From positions 62,001-126,000 of the forward strand of contig JADJGF010000001.1 in NCBI GenBank assembly GCA_016708125.1: a stretch of 64,000 bases of DNA, given 5' to 3'. Origin of the DNA: Ignavibacteriota bacterium (GTDB taxonomy: Bacteria > Bacteroidota > Ignavibacteria > Ignavibacteriales > Melioribacteraceae). Below are positions 20,167-29,292 of the stretch, piece after piece. The position numbers and the translations under genes were made by a program. Each line of letters begins with the position of its first letter. Position 1 is the stretch's first letter. Under the pieces are notes generated by a model that was given only the letters and a program-made list of their open reading frames with translations, did no database searches and was not told the origin of the DNA.

Positions 20167-22026
20167 TTATAAATAATATCGCTGTTCTTTTTTATGCACT
20201 TTATATTCTTCGTAAGCTTTTTTTACCGAATCTATATTGGATACTTCGGAAACCGCAACTTCCCACCAGCTATAGCCTTCAACAGTTTTTTCTAAATTTG
20301 TTTCAACATAAATTACAGTTGTTTTATCTGCATTTTTTGCTTTACTTAGACATTCGGTAAGTTCATTATAACTTTTTGCAACTAAAACATTTGCTCCTAA
20401 GCTTTCAGCGTTCTTAATAAAATCGACTGGTAAAATATCGCCGTCTAAACTTCCGGATTTATCATTTCTATATCTGTACTTTGTCCCGAATCTCTGACCG
20501 CCTAACGATTCTGATAATCCGCCAATGCTTGCAAAGCCGTTATTATTTAATAGAATAATTGTAAATTTTATTCCTTCTTGAATTGATGTAATAATTTCGT
20601 GATTATTCATTAAATAATTTCCATCGCCGATCATTACATAAATTTCTCTATCCGGAGAAGCCATTTTTACACCAATACCGGCTGCAATTTCATATCCCAT
20701 TGTTGAATAACCATATTCAAGATGAAAACTTTTTTCATTTTGTGTTCGCCACAATTTATGCAAATCGCCGGGTAAACTGCCAGCCGCACAAATCACAACA
20801 TCTTTGGCATCGGAAAAATTATTTACAGCACCAACAACTTCTGCTTGTGTCATTGGAAATTGTTTTTTGTCAGAATAATATTCGGAAACTTTTTTATCCC
20901 AAGTTTTATTAAATTCTATAGCTTTATTTCGCCATGAAGTTTCAACTTTAAAATCTTTTAACATTTCAATTAATTCATGTAACGCAGCTTTTGCATCGCT
21001 GATTAAAGGCAATGCAGAATGTTTGTGTGAATCAAAATCGGTTACATTTATATTTATGAATTTAACATTCGGATTTTTAAAAGCGGTTTTTGATGAAGTT
21101 GTAAAATCACTATAGCGTGTTCCTATTCCGATAATTAAATCTGCTTCAGCAGTCATTTGAACTGCCCCCGGTGTTCCCGTTGCTCCCACGGCTCCAAGAT
21201 TTTCCGGTTTAGCATAACTAATTGAACCTTTACCGGCAAATGTTTCCGCAACCGGAATTCCGGTTAAATCAATTAATTTATTTAACACAGTTGTTGCTTC
21301 GCTATAAATAGTTCCGCCGCCGGTAATTATAATTGGTTTTGAACTATTTTTTATCATTTCTACAGCTTTTAATAGAAGCTCTTTATCGGGTCTAATTCTT
21401 GGAATTTTCCAAATTCTTTCGTTAAACAAATCTATTGGAAAATCATAAGCTTCAGCTTGAACATCTTGAGGCAAAGCTAATGTTACAGTTCCCGTTTCAG
21501 ATGGCGATGTTAAAACTCTCATCACTTCGGGCAATGCTGTAATTAATTGCTCGGCTCTATTTATTCTATCCCAATATTTTGAAACTGGTTTGAAGCAATC
21601 ATTTACAGAAATATCTTGAGTACTTTGTGATTCTAATTGCTGCAATACCGGAGCGACATTTCTTCTTGCAAAAATATCTCCGGGAATTAATAAAACCGGT
21701 AATCTATTGATAGTAGCTGCGGCGGCTCCGGTCAGCATATTTGTTGCTCCCGGTCCGATAGATGTTGTACAAACAAAAGTTTCCATTCTGTTTTTCATTT
21801 TTGCATAAGCTGCAGCAGTATGAACCATCGATTGTTCGTTTCTTGTTTGATAATATCTAAATTCCGGATTTTCTTGAAGAGCTTCACCAATGCCGGCAAC
21901 TATTCCATGACCAAATATTCCAAAACATCCGACAAAGAATTTATTTTTTTTTCCGTCTCTTTCGACATATTGGTTCATTAAAAATTTTATTACAGCTTGA
22001 GCAACTGTGAGTTTTACAGTTTCCAT
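20167..22026 (-). CDS. iolD: 3D-(3,5/4)-trihydroxycyclohexane-1,2-dione acylhydrolase
   Basis: 619 residues, a ThDP-dependent enzyme. The activating Glu lies in TRNEQSMVHTAAAYAK, and the ThDP/Mg site is GDGNYLMNNHEI followed by NNNGFASIGG. The length and the TTSIGPGATNMLTGAAAATINRLPVLL block match IolD. It hydrolytically opens the trihydroxycyclohexanedione ring to 5-deoxy-glucuronate. The ATG overlaps the iolC stop codon as TAATG, indicating translational coupling. Confidence 0.95.
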   Translation of the reverse strand: METVKLTVAQAVIKFLMNQYVERDGKKNKFFVGCFGIFGHGIVAGIGEALQENPEFRYYQTRNEQSMVHTAAAYAKMKNRMETFVCTTSIGPGATNMLTGAAAATINRLPVLLIPGDIFARRNVAPVLQQLESQSTQDISVNDCFKPVSKYWDRINRAEQLITALPEVMRVLTSPSETGTVTLALPQDVQAEAYDFPIDLFNERIWKIPRIRPDKELLLKAVEMIKNSSKPIIITGGGTIYSEATTVLNKLIDLTGIPVAETFAGKGSISYAKPENLGAVGATGTPGAVQMTAEADLIIGIGTRYSDFTTSSKTAFKNPNVKFININVTDFDSHKHSALPLISDAKAALHELIEMLKDFKVETSWRNKAIEFNKTWDKKVSEYYSDKKQFPMTQAEVVGAVNNFSDAKDVVICAAGSLPGDLHKLWRTQNEKSFHLEYGYSTMGYEIAAGIGVKMASPDREIYVMIGDGNYLMNNHEIITSIQEGIKFTIILLNNNGFASIGGLSESLGGQRFGTKYRYRNDKSGSLDGDILPVDFIKNAESLGANVLVAKSYNELTECLSKAKNADKTTVIYVETNLEKTVEGYSWWEVAVSEVSNIDSVKKAYEEYKVHKKEQRYYL

Positions 22027-23045
22027 TAAAATCCTCCGTGAGATTCAATAAATTGCATAACTTCATCATGAGTTGGATTAAAATTTGCGCAACCATGTTT
22101 GGTAACTAAAATTGCGCCGCAGGCATTAGCAAGTCTGCAGCTTTTGTACCAATCCCAACCATTTAAGTAGCCATAAATAAATCCAGCTGCAAAAGCATCT
22201 CCGGCACCAAGAATATTTATTACTTCAACGGGAAATCCCGGAACATCAATTCTCTTTCCATCTTGCAAATAATAAGATGAACCTTTTGCTCCGCGTTTTA
22301 CAATTAATGCTTCAACTCCGGTTTTTAAAATATTCTCAATTGCTTCATCAATATTGCCGGTTATTTCCGGTGCAGATATTTGCTGATTCTTAATGCAAAT
22401 TTGTGTTGGGTCTTTAAGCATTGTTGCTAATATTTCTTCTTCAGTTCCGATTGCTAAATTTGCATAATTTAAAAAAGCACGCGTTGTTACTCCAAAAGCT
22501 CTTGCATCATACCACTGATCTGCGCGAAAATCCAAATCAATTAAAACTGGAATTTTATTTTCACGTGCTTGTTCTGCGGCAAAAAATGCAGCAGATCGAC
22601 TTGGCTCAATATTCAAAGCGGTTGCAGAAACTTCAAGCAATCTCGTATTTGAAATATTTGCATTTATTACATCATCAATATTAAATTTTGAATCGGCGCA
22701 ATTATCACGATAATAAACTAACGGAAAATTATTCGGAGGTTCTATTCCCAATATTACCGCGCTTGTTCTTGCACCGTCTTTAATCGGAATAAATTTTGTT
22801 TCTACATCTTCCTTTTTTAAAAAATTAAGAAGGAATTTTCCGACTTGATCATTTCCCACGGCAGAAAGTAATGCCGATTTTAATCCTAATCTTCTTAAAC
22901 CAACGGCAATGTTTAACGGCGAGCCGCCGACAAAAGCCCCAAATTCTTTAATATCAATAAACGGCACACCAATATTATTGCTGTACAAATCTATTGACGA
23001 ACGACCGTATGTAAAAACATCATATTTTTTTTCTGAATTATTCAT
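22026..23045 (-). CDS. iolC: 5-dehydro-2-deoxygluconokinase
   Basis: 339 residues of the PfkB/ribokinase family. The N-terminal GGSPLNIAVGLRRLG binds sugar, and the C-terminal NILGAGDAFAAGFIYG contains the catalytic Asp and anion hole. IolC phosphorylates 2-deoxy-5-keto-gluconate. It overlaps iolB by 8 bp and iolD by 1 bp, so the three are tightly coupled. The aldolase that would act next (IolJ) is not encoded in this window. Confidence 0.95.
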   Translation of the reverse strand: MNNSEKKYDVFTYGRSSIDLYSNNIGVPFIDIKEFGAFVGGSPLNIAVGLRRLGLKSALLSAVGNDQVGKFLLNFLKKEDVETKFIPIKDGARTSAVILGIEPPNNFPLVYYRDNCADSKFNIDDVINANISNTRLLEVSATALNIEPSRSAAFFAAEQARENKIPVLIDLDFRADQWYDARAFGVTTRAFLNYANLAIGTEEEILATMLKDPTQICIKNQQISAPEITGNIDEAIENILKTGVEALIVKRGAKGSSYYLQDGKRIDVPGFPVEVINILGAGDAFAAGFIYGYLNGWDWYKSCRLANACGAILVTKHGCANFNPTHDEVMQFIESHGGF

Positions 23046-23931
23046 TGTTCATTTCCAAAGTTACTAAGGGAAGTCTTTCATCCATTTTTTCCCAAGTTCC
23101 GTAAATCCATTTATGATCCGGATCATCAGTATTTGCTAACGATTGATCGGAACCCGCTAAAAAGTTTAGGTAATATGTATTGTAGCCATGTCCGGCTGAA
23201 ACCGGATGATATCCTTTAGGAATTAATACAGCATCGTTATTATGCGGTTCTGCAATTTCGTTTAAATCTCTGTTATCCGTATAAACTTTTTGCAGAGCAA
23301 ATCCTTGAGGTTTTTCGAATTTATAAAAATATATTTCCTCTAATTCTGCTTCAAGTAATTTTCCATTTGGATCAACTTTTCTTTCATCATGTTTGTGTGC
23401 GGGAAAAGAACTCCAATTTCCGGAAGGAGTATAAACTTCTACACAAACAAGTTTACCGCACGCAGAGCCAGGAGGCAATATTGAATTTATTTGTCGTGAT
23501 GCATTATCACCGCCTCGTAATTCAATTCCATAATTTTTTACCATTTGAGGTGTAATAAAATAGCCGTCATAATCATTTTGCGATTTGCAATAACCGAACG
23601 CAAAATCGACTTCATCACTTTGACATTTTAAAATAAATTCTGTGTTAGGAGGTAAATAAGCTGCATGCGGCAAACCTTTGAAAACATTTTTCCTTCCGTT
23701 TTCCGTAAACCATTTTCCGTATTTTGATTCTATTGAAAACTTTCCGCCGAGCAATACAATACAAATTTCATTTTGTTCTGTATTACTTTTCCAAACATCA
23801 CCTTTAAATAATTTTTGTGCACCAAAGTTTAAATACTTCCATACAATATTTTCAGAAGTTAAATCATGATATCGACTTGAGCCAATATTATTAGGATGAA
23901 TCAATAATTTACATTTTGTATCAATATTCAT
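23038..23931 (-). CDS. iolB: 5-deoxy-glucuronate isomerase
   Basis: 297 residues of the KduI/IolB cupin family. The metal-binding His cluster is in WSSFPAHKHDERK, with the matching Glu in LEEIYFYKF and the late His in IPKGYHPVSAGHGYNTYYLNFL. IolB converts 5-deoxy-glucuronate to 2-deoxy-5-keto-gluconate. It is the first iol gene after GH92 (56-bp gap) and overlaps iolC by 8 bp. Confidence 0.95.
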   Translation of the reverse strand: MNIDTKCKLLIHPNNIGSSRYHDLTSENIVWKYLNFGAQKLFKGDVWKSNTEQNEICIVLLGGKFSIESKYGKWFTENGRKNVFKGLPHAAYLPPNTEFILKCQSDEVDFAFGYCKSQNDYDGYFITPQMVKNYGIELRGGDNASRQINSILPPGSACGKLVCVEVYTPSGNWSSFPAHKHDERKVDPNGKLLEAELEEIYFYKFEKPQGFALQKVYTDNRDLNEIAEPHNNDAVLIPKGYHPVSAGHGYNTYYLNFLAGSDQSLANTDDPDHKWIYGTWEKMDERLPLVTLEMNNE

Positions 23932-23987
23932 CTGTATAAATTTTTATTATTATGATTAATTAATTCTAACATTTCTATTCTCAACTT

Positions 23988-26228
23988 TTATTCTAAAACA
24001 AATTCTAAAGTCCCGCCGTTGATAATATCAGAATGATTAATAATATTTTTATCTAAAATTTTGTCATTAAATAAAATTATTTTTACTTCATCATTTGTAT
24101 TTGAACCAGTTTTTTTAATTGTAAAATTCTTTCCGTTTCCAATATCAATTATACTCTTTTCATGATTAGGCAAAAATATTGAATATTCATCTGAACCGGG
24201 ACAAACCGGATATAATCCCATCGAAGCAAAAACATACCAAGCCGACATTTGGCCGGCGTCATCATTCCCGCTTAATCCACCCGGGTCCGCGCTATATTCC
24301 TCGTTGAGAATTTTTGAAATAATTTTATTTGTTTTATTTTGTTCACCACTGTATGAAAATAAAAATGGAATTTGATGACTTGGTTCATTTCCATGCCAAT
24401 AATTTTCACTTTCAAAAAAGTTTGATAACTCCATATTAAATTTTTCTTGACCACCCATTAAACTTATTAATCCATTTACATCATGCGGAACATACCATGT
24501 ATATTGCCAAGGAGTTCCTTCGGTTATATACGGCATTCGTTTATCCTTTACAAAATCTTTTGTAAAAGTTCCATCTTTAAATTTTCCTCGCACACTTTTT
24601 ACGTTTGCATCATACACATTTTTATAATTTTTTGATCTATTAAAGAAATATTCAAAATCTTTTGTGTATCTCTTTTTTTTTGCAATTTGACTTAAAGCAA
24701 AATCATCATAGGAATATTCTAAAGTTCTGGAAACTTGTTCTTGCTGATGGAAAGATTCTTTCACACTGTCTTCAAGCGGAATAAAGCCATACTGCATATA
24801 GGATTTTAGAGCTCTTCTACCTTTTCCATTTACATAATCTTTAAATTCTTTCGGTGATTCAGTAGCATTTTTTTTTAGATATGAATATTCGTTTTCATTA
24901 AGATCAATTATATTTTTGATATATGCATCCGCAATTAACGAAATTACATGATCGCCAATCATAGCGGATGTGTAACTATTCCAACATGGAAAAATTGGAA
25001 GCCAACCGCCTTGCTCAGCCATCTGCAAAAGTGAATGCATCATTCCTTTACTTTTATTTGGCAAAATTATATTAAACAATGGATGAAGCGCACGGTATGT
25101 ATCCCAAACTGAAAAATCAGAATAATAATTTTCTTTACCGGAATTTTTTATTCCCTTACCGCCGTTAAATGAAGGATATTCGCCGTTGCAATCGCTATAA
25201 ATTCTTGGATGTTGAAGTGAATGATAAAGTGCTGTGTAAAATTTAACTTTATCTTCTTCTATACTTGTTTCAATTTTTATTTTTGATAAATATTCATTCC
25301 AAATATTTTTCAAATTTGTTTTTACTTCATCAAAACTTTTATTACCAATTTCTTCGTCTAAATTTTTTCTTGCATTTTCTATACTTACAAATGAAGTTCC
25401 AATTCTTACATTAATAATTTTATTTGATGAATTTGAAAAATCGATAAACGCACCAATTTTTTCTTGATTAGAAATTTCATATTTATTTTTGAAAATATTT
25501 TGTCCTTGATAAACTCCGAATTCTTGAATCGGTACTTCAAACCGAATAACAAAATAGCCGCTAAATCCGGCACTTTCTCCCCAGCCTTGATAAATTCTAT
25601 GTACCGGATTATATCCAACTATTTCATTTTGCTCCGGAATTACTTTTATAAATCCTTCATTCTCATCGCTGTTTGGTTCAACAATAATATATTTTTCTTC
25701 ATTATTATTGAATGAGAATTTTAGAAATCCGCATCGTGTCGTTGCAGTAATTTCACAATCAATATTATAATTCTCTAAATTAATTTTATAAAAGTAAGGA
25801 GTTGAAATTTCATTTGAGGGAGAATAATTCGAACCTCTATTTTCCAGCAAATGATTTAATTTTCCAGAAATAGGCATAATTGAAAAACTGCCGTAATCTT
25901 GTGTGCATGAACCGCTTAACCAATGTGTACCTCTAAATCCGGTAATTAAAGAATCTTTATAATAATACGGCGCAACACATTTTGTTTCAACATTTTTTGT
26001 TTGCGGAGTCCAATTTGTCATTCCAAACGGAACTGTAACCGAAGGAATTACTTGAGCATTATTTTCGGTTCCTTCACCATGTTTAAGTGCGCTGATTGTT
26101 CGAGAAGGAGCTGTGCCAATTAACGGATTTACATATTTTACAAAATCATATGAAAAATTATTTTGCGAATAAATAATATTTACTATCATAAAAAAGAATA
26201 AAATATTTTTCGTTAAAATTCTAAACAT
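23988..26228 (-). CDS. Secreted alpha-mannosidase-like glycoside hydrolase, family GH92
   Basis: 746 residues with a signal peptide ending near IIYSQ. GH92 hallmarks run along its length: YVNPLIGTAPSR at the start, FRGTHWLSG, the WDTYRALHPL block, HGNEPSHQIPFLF with the predicted acid Glu, and LSGNDDAGQMSAWYVFASMG with the paired Asp residues. GH92 enzymes are calcium-dependent inverting exo-alpha-mannosidases. It is the first gene downstream of the promoter/operator at 26415-26459 and appears to lead the iol operon. A link to inositol could be mannosylated inositol glycans, but this is speculation. Confidence 0.92.
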   Translation of the reverse strand: MFRILTKNILFFFMIVNIIYSQNNFSYDFVKYVNPLIGTAPSRTISALKHGEGTENNAQVIPSVTVPFGMTNWTPQTKNVETKCVAPYYYKDSLITGFRGTHWLSGSCTQDYGSFSIMPISGKLNHLLENRGSNYSPSNEISTPYFYKINLENYNIDCEITATTRCGFLKFSFNNNEEKYIIVEPNSDENEGFIKVIPEQNEIVGYNPVHRIYQGWGESAGFSGYFVIRFEVPIQEFGVYQGQNIFKNKYEISNQEKIGAFIDFSNSSNKIINVRIGTSFVSIENARKNLDEEIGNKSFDEVKTNLKNIWNEYLSKIKIETSIEEDKVKFYTALYHSLQHPRIYSDCNGEYPSFNGGKGIKNSGKENYYSDFSVWDTYRALHPLFNIILPNKSKGMMHSLLQMAEQGGWLPIFPCWNSYTSAMIGDHVISLIADAYIKNIIDLNENEYSYLKKNATESPKEFKDYVNGKGRRALKSYMQYGFIPLEDSVKESFHQQEQVSRTLEYSYDDFALSQIAKKKRYTKDFEYFFNRSKNYKNVYDANVKSVRGKFKDGTFTKDFVKDKRMPYITEGTPWQYTWYVPHDVNGLISLMGGQEKFNMELSNFFESENYWHGNEPSHQIPFLFSYSGEQNKTNKIISKILNEEYSADPGGLSGNDDAGQMSAWYVFASMGLYPVCPGSDEYSIFLPNHEKSIIDIGNGKNFTIKKTGSNTNDEVKIILFNDKILDKNIINHSDIINGGTLEFVLE

Positions 26229-26414
26229 GACATTTTTTCTTTATCGAAAAGTTATAATAAATATTATTAGGAATTATTCAATTTATTAAAAAATTGAAAC
26301 GGTATTTATTTCAAATATTGAATTCAAAATCTAATATTACTAAACCGATTCATTTTGAGTTTTTTAATATAAATCTAATTAATTTATAATCTTTGGTTGA
26401 GAAATAAAAATTTT

Positions 26415-26459
26415 ACTATAACGCTTTAGTTATTTAATTATTTTTGATTTTAAAATCAA
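26415..26459 (-). promoter_or_regulatory. Promoter with LacI-type operator ahead of GH92-iol
   Basis: Read on the minus strand: -35 TTGATT (26454-26459), 17-bp spacer, -10 TAAATA (26431-26436), then ACTAAAGCGTTATAGT (26415-26430) abutting the -10. The operator is an imperfect 16-bp palindrome centred on CG and differs by two bases from the perfect copy at 34270. A 16-bp perfect palindrome, TTGATTTTAAAATCAA, covers the -35. Confidence 0.75.
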
Positions 26460-26524
26460 GTATTATTTTGAATTTGGAAGGATTTCTATTGCGAAACAGT
26501 ATTAAAATTCAATGAAACTATTTT

Positions 26525-27556
26525 TTAATTTTGATTAACAAGTGAATTTGCACATGTATTTCTTTTTACAACTTTATGTTCAATTATTACTTTTTCGTTT
26601 TTAATTTCACCTTTTGATTGTATTACTTTTATCAACAACTTTGTGGCTTCTTCACCTATTTTATGCGCCGGCATATCTATTGTTGATAAAGGAAATTTTA
26701 AATATTTTCCAAAATCAATATTATCAAATCCAAAAACCGAAACATCTTCCGGGACTTTGATATTCAATTTTTCCAAAGCATTAATTACACCAATTGCCGA
26801 TAAATCATTATAGCAAAATACTGCGGTTGGTAATTCCTTTTCCTTTTTTGAAAATAATTCGTAAGCCAAATTATAACTGTCTTCAATATTTGGTCCAACA
26901 ACAAAAATAAATTCTTCGTTTATGGGAATTAAATTTTCATTCATTGCATTTTGATATCCCAACAATCTTTTCTGAGCATGCCCGGAATGAGGTGGACCTC
27001 CAAAGTATGCAATTTTTTTATGTCCTAATTTTATTAAATGAACTACTGCTTCATATGCTGCTTTTCTATTATCAATATCTACGCTATTTACGGTATAATT
27101 ATCAATCATTCCGAGAATTACAAATGCAATATTATTGCTCATTAAATTTGCGAGAGAAATAAAATTCCTTACATCATTTTGAATTGGTGAAATTATTAAT
27201 CCATCGACTCGTTTGCTGAGCATTGTATTTATAATTTCTGCTTCTTTTTCGGCTTTTAATTCAGAACTTCCCAATAAAACTGAATAGCCAAATTCCGAGG
27301 CAGTATCATAAACGCCTTTCATCACTTTTGCAAAATGCGGATTATCAATTTCTTTGATTATTAGTCCGATACTTTTTGTTTCTTTTAAAGCAAGTGATTG
27401 AGCAATTTGATTAGGATTAAAATTATATTTTTCAATTACTTTTAAAACTTTCTCTCTGGTTTTATCAGAAACACCGGGTTTATTGTTCAACACAATAGAA
27501 ACAGCGGAAACTGAAACATTTGATAATTTTGCAATATCAACAATTGTTAATTTCAT
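26525..27556 (-). CDS. LacI-family transcriptional regulator
   Basis: 343 residues. The N-terminal helix-turn-helix TIVDIAKLSNVSVSAVSIVLNN is followed by the hinge YNFNPNQIAQSLA, then a periplasmic-binding-protein-like effector domain starting SIGLIIKEIDNPHF. A hinge ending in SLA fits recognition of a palindrome with central CG, the type found at 26415, 34270 and 41764. The gene lies immediately upstream of the GH92-iol promoter and is the only local regulator in the glycan locus, so it is the likely controller of all three sites. The effector could be an inositol intermediate or a pectin sugar; the sequence does not say. Confidence 0.93.
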   Translation of the reverse strand: MKLTIVDIAKLSNVSVSAVSIVLNNKPGVSDKTREKVLKVIEKYNFNPNQIAQSLALKETKSIGLIIKEIDNPHFAKVMKGVYDTASEFGYSVLLGSSELKAEKEAEIINTMLSKRVDGLIISPIQNDVRNFISLANLMSNNIAFVILGMIDNYTVNSVDIDNRKAAYEAVVHLIKLGHKKIAYFGGPPHSGHAQKRLLGYQNAMNENLIPINEEFIFVVGPNIEDSYNLAYELFSKKEKELPTAVFCYNDLSAIGVINALEKLNIKVPEDVSVFGFDNIDFGKYLKFPLSTIDMPAHKIGEEATKLLIKVIQSKGEIKNEKVIIEHKVVKRNTCANSLVNQN

Positions 27557-27623
27557 TATTTATTCACCAAGAAAACTTCGTTAATTTATTATCTCAAATT
27601 TAGCAATCTATTCAATAAAATAT

Positions 27624-29240
27624 TTACTTAATATTTTCGGATTCTTTTGCAGAATATTCATCTATTTCCAATCCTTCAGTATTTTGAAAAATAATTTGTT
27701 TCTTCGAAATATTTTCTTCCAAAATTTGAATTTTTTCCAACGCAAGTTTTTTTACATCATCAAAAACAAATGCTGGTCTGTAATCCGGATTTTCTGCAAC
27801 AACATATATATTTTTCATTTTCAGATTTTTTACATGACGAATATAAAAAGCCCACGATGGTAATTCACCAAACATGTGAAATTCCGGATACTCACTTTCA
27901 TTTTCGGGAACATCGGATAATCTGCTTAACGGAATATTTGCTAAACCATTATTTCCCTTTCCGGGATAAATTATTTCTATATCTTCCAAAGTAACATTTT
28001 CAACGTAACAATCTTTATATCCGGTTATTGATGACGGAAACGGATTATGGAAAAACGGTAATTCCGGACCGCGAATTTCATAATTTTTATCCGGCACATC
28101 AAAAGGAATATGAACTTTTAAATCTTTAATTTTTACATTTCTTAAAATTCCGACTTTTTCATCTTTATTTCTTTTGCCAAGTTTTATAAAAATAGCATTT
28201 CGGGTATTATAAGCTCTAATATTTTTAATTGAAATATCTTCAATAATTCCGCCGTCAACAGACTCCAAAGCTATTGCAGATCTGAATGTATCAAAAACTT
28301 TTATATTATTAATAGTAACTTTTTTAAATCCGCCGGCAGATGCAGTTCCAAATTTTACTGCGCTTGCACTTGATCTAACTGTGCAATTTTCAATTACAAT
28401 ATTTTCATTGTAAGAATCAGCATTTGTTGATTTAAGGCAAATTCCATCATCTGCAGAATTTATGTAAGAATTTGTAACCCAAACATTTTTGCAATTATCA
28501 ATATCCAAGCCGTCATTATTCCAATAGGCATCGCTAATTACTTTTATATTATCGATTTTTAAACTATCGCATAATTCATATGTCTGAACCCAGCAAGCGG
28601 AGTTTTTCAATGTAACATTTTTAATTATCACATTATTACATTTACTAAATTCAATTAATTGAGGTCTTGCAAATTCGTTTGGTCGTTTTCTTTTTTTGTT
28701 GTAAAATAATGAATCAAGTTTTCCGGCATAATAAAGACTATCAACTTTTAAAGCTAATGTTCTGCCTTGACCATCAATAATTCCTTCTCCGGAAATTTTT
28801 ATATTTTTTTGATTTTCAGCTAATATTAATGATTTCCATCTATTCATATTTTTATAATCACTAATATCCGTACTTCCTAATAGAACTGCGCCACTTTCAA
28901 GAAAAAGTTCAACGTTTGATTTTAATATTATTGAACCCGTTAAAAATATTCCATTAGGAATTATTACTTTTCCTCCGCCGTTTATATTTGCATCATCAAT
29001 TGCATTTTGAATAAAAGTTTGGTTTAATGTCTTGCTATCAGCTTTTGCTCCGTAACTCAAAACATTAAATATCTTTTCTTGAGCAATAGTGATGTTGGAA
29101 ATTGTAGTTGAGATAAAAACAAATGTAAGGAGATTTTTTTTGAGCGAAATAAATCTTAAAAAATATTGAAATGTAAATGTTCTATTTAAATTAAAAATCC
29201 ACAAAAGAATACCTTTTCTATTAAATGAAAAGTACAACAA
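27624..29240 (-). CDS. Exported polygalacturonase-like hydrolase, family GH28
   Basis: A beta-helix protein of about 500 mature residues. GH28 catalytic Asp residues are in NNDGLDIDNC and SADDGICLKS; SSASAVKFGTAS replaces the classic GHG histidine motif. A hydrophobic signal (LLTFVFISTTISNITIAQ) precedes the catalytic domain. The start is uncertain: no ATG occurs on this strand between the upstream terminator and the signal peptide. The longest frame begins at TTG (29240) inside the T-run of that terminator; TTG at 29204, behind AAAGG, is an alternative. The product would cut galacturonan outside the cytoplasm. Confidence 0.85.
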   Translation of the reverse strand: MLYFSFNRKGILLWIFNLNRTFTFQYFLRFISLKKNLLTFVFISTTISNITIAQEKIFNVLSYGAKADSKTLNQTFIQNAIDDANINGGGKVIIPNGIFLTGSIILKSNVELFLESGAVLLGSTDISDYKNMNRWKSLILAENQKNIKISGEGIIDGQGRTLALKVDSLYYAGKLDSLFYNKKRKRPNEFARPQLIEFSKCNNVIIKNVTLKNSACWVQTYELCDSLKIDNIKVISDAYWNNDGLDIDNCKNVWVTNSYINSADDGICLKSTNADSYNENIVIENCTVRSSASAVKFGTASAGGFKKVTINNIKVFDTFRSAIALESVDGGIIEDISIKNIRAYNTRNAIFIKLGKRNKDEKVGILRNVKIKDLKVHIPFDVPDKNYEIRGPELPFFHNPFPSSITGYKDCYVENVTLEDIEIIYPGKGNNGLANIPLSRLSDVPENESEYPEFHMFGELPSWAFYIRHVKNLKMKNIYVVAENPDYRPAFVFDDVKKLALEKIQILEENISKKQIIFQNTEGLEIDEYSAKESENIK

Positions 29241-29272
29241 AAAAGTTTCTCCATAATTTATATGGAGAAACT
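29238..29272 (-). terminator. Rho-independent terminator after the T9SS beta-helix gene
   Basis: A perfect 12-bp stem (arms 29244-29255 and 29261-29272, AGTTTCTCCATA and its complement) with a 5-base loop is followed on the minus strand by six T. It lies 20 bp past the stop of the beta-helix gene and directly ahead of the GH28 gene. Confidence 0.88.
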
Positions 29273-29292
29273 CCCTTTAAACATAAATCAGA

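Noticed and set aside
29244..29272. Hairpin as a riboswitch or RNA leader of GH28
   Set aside because: A simple perfect stem with a T-run is explained as a terminator.
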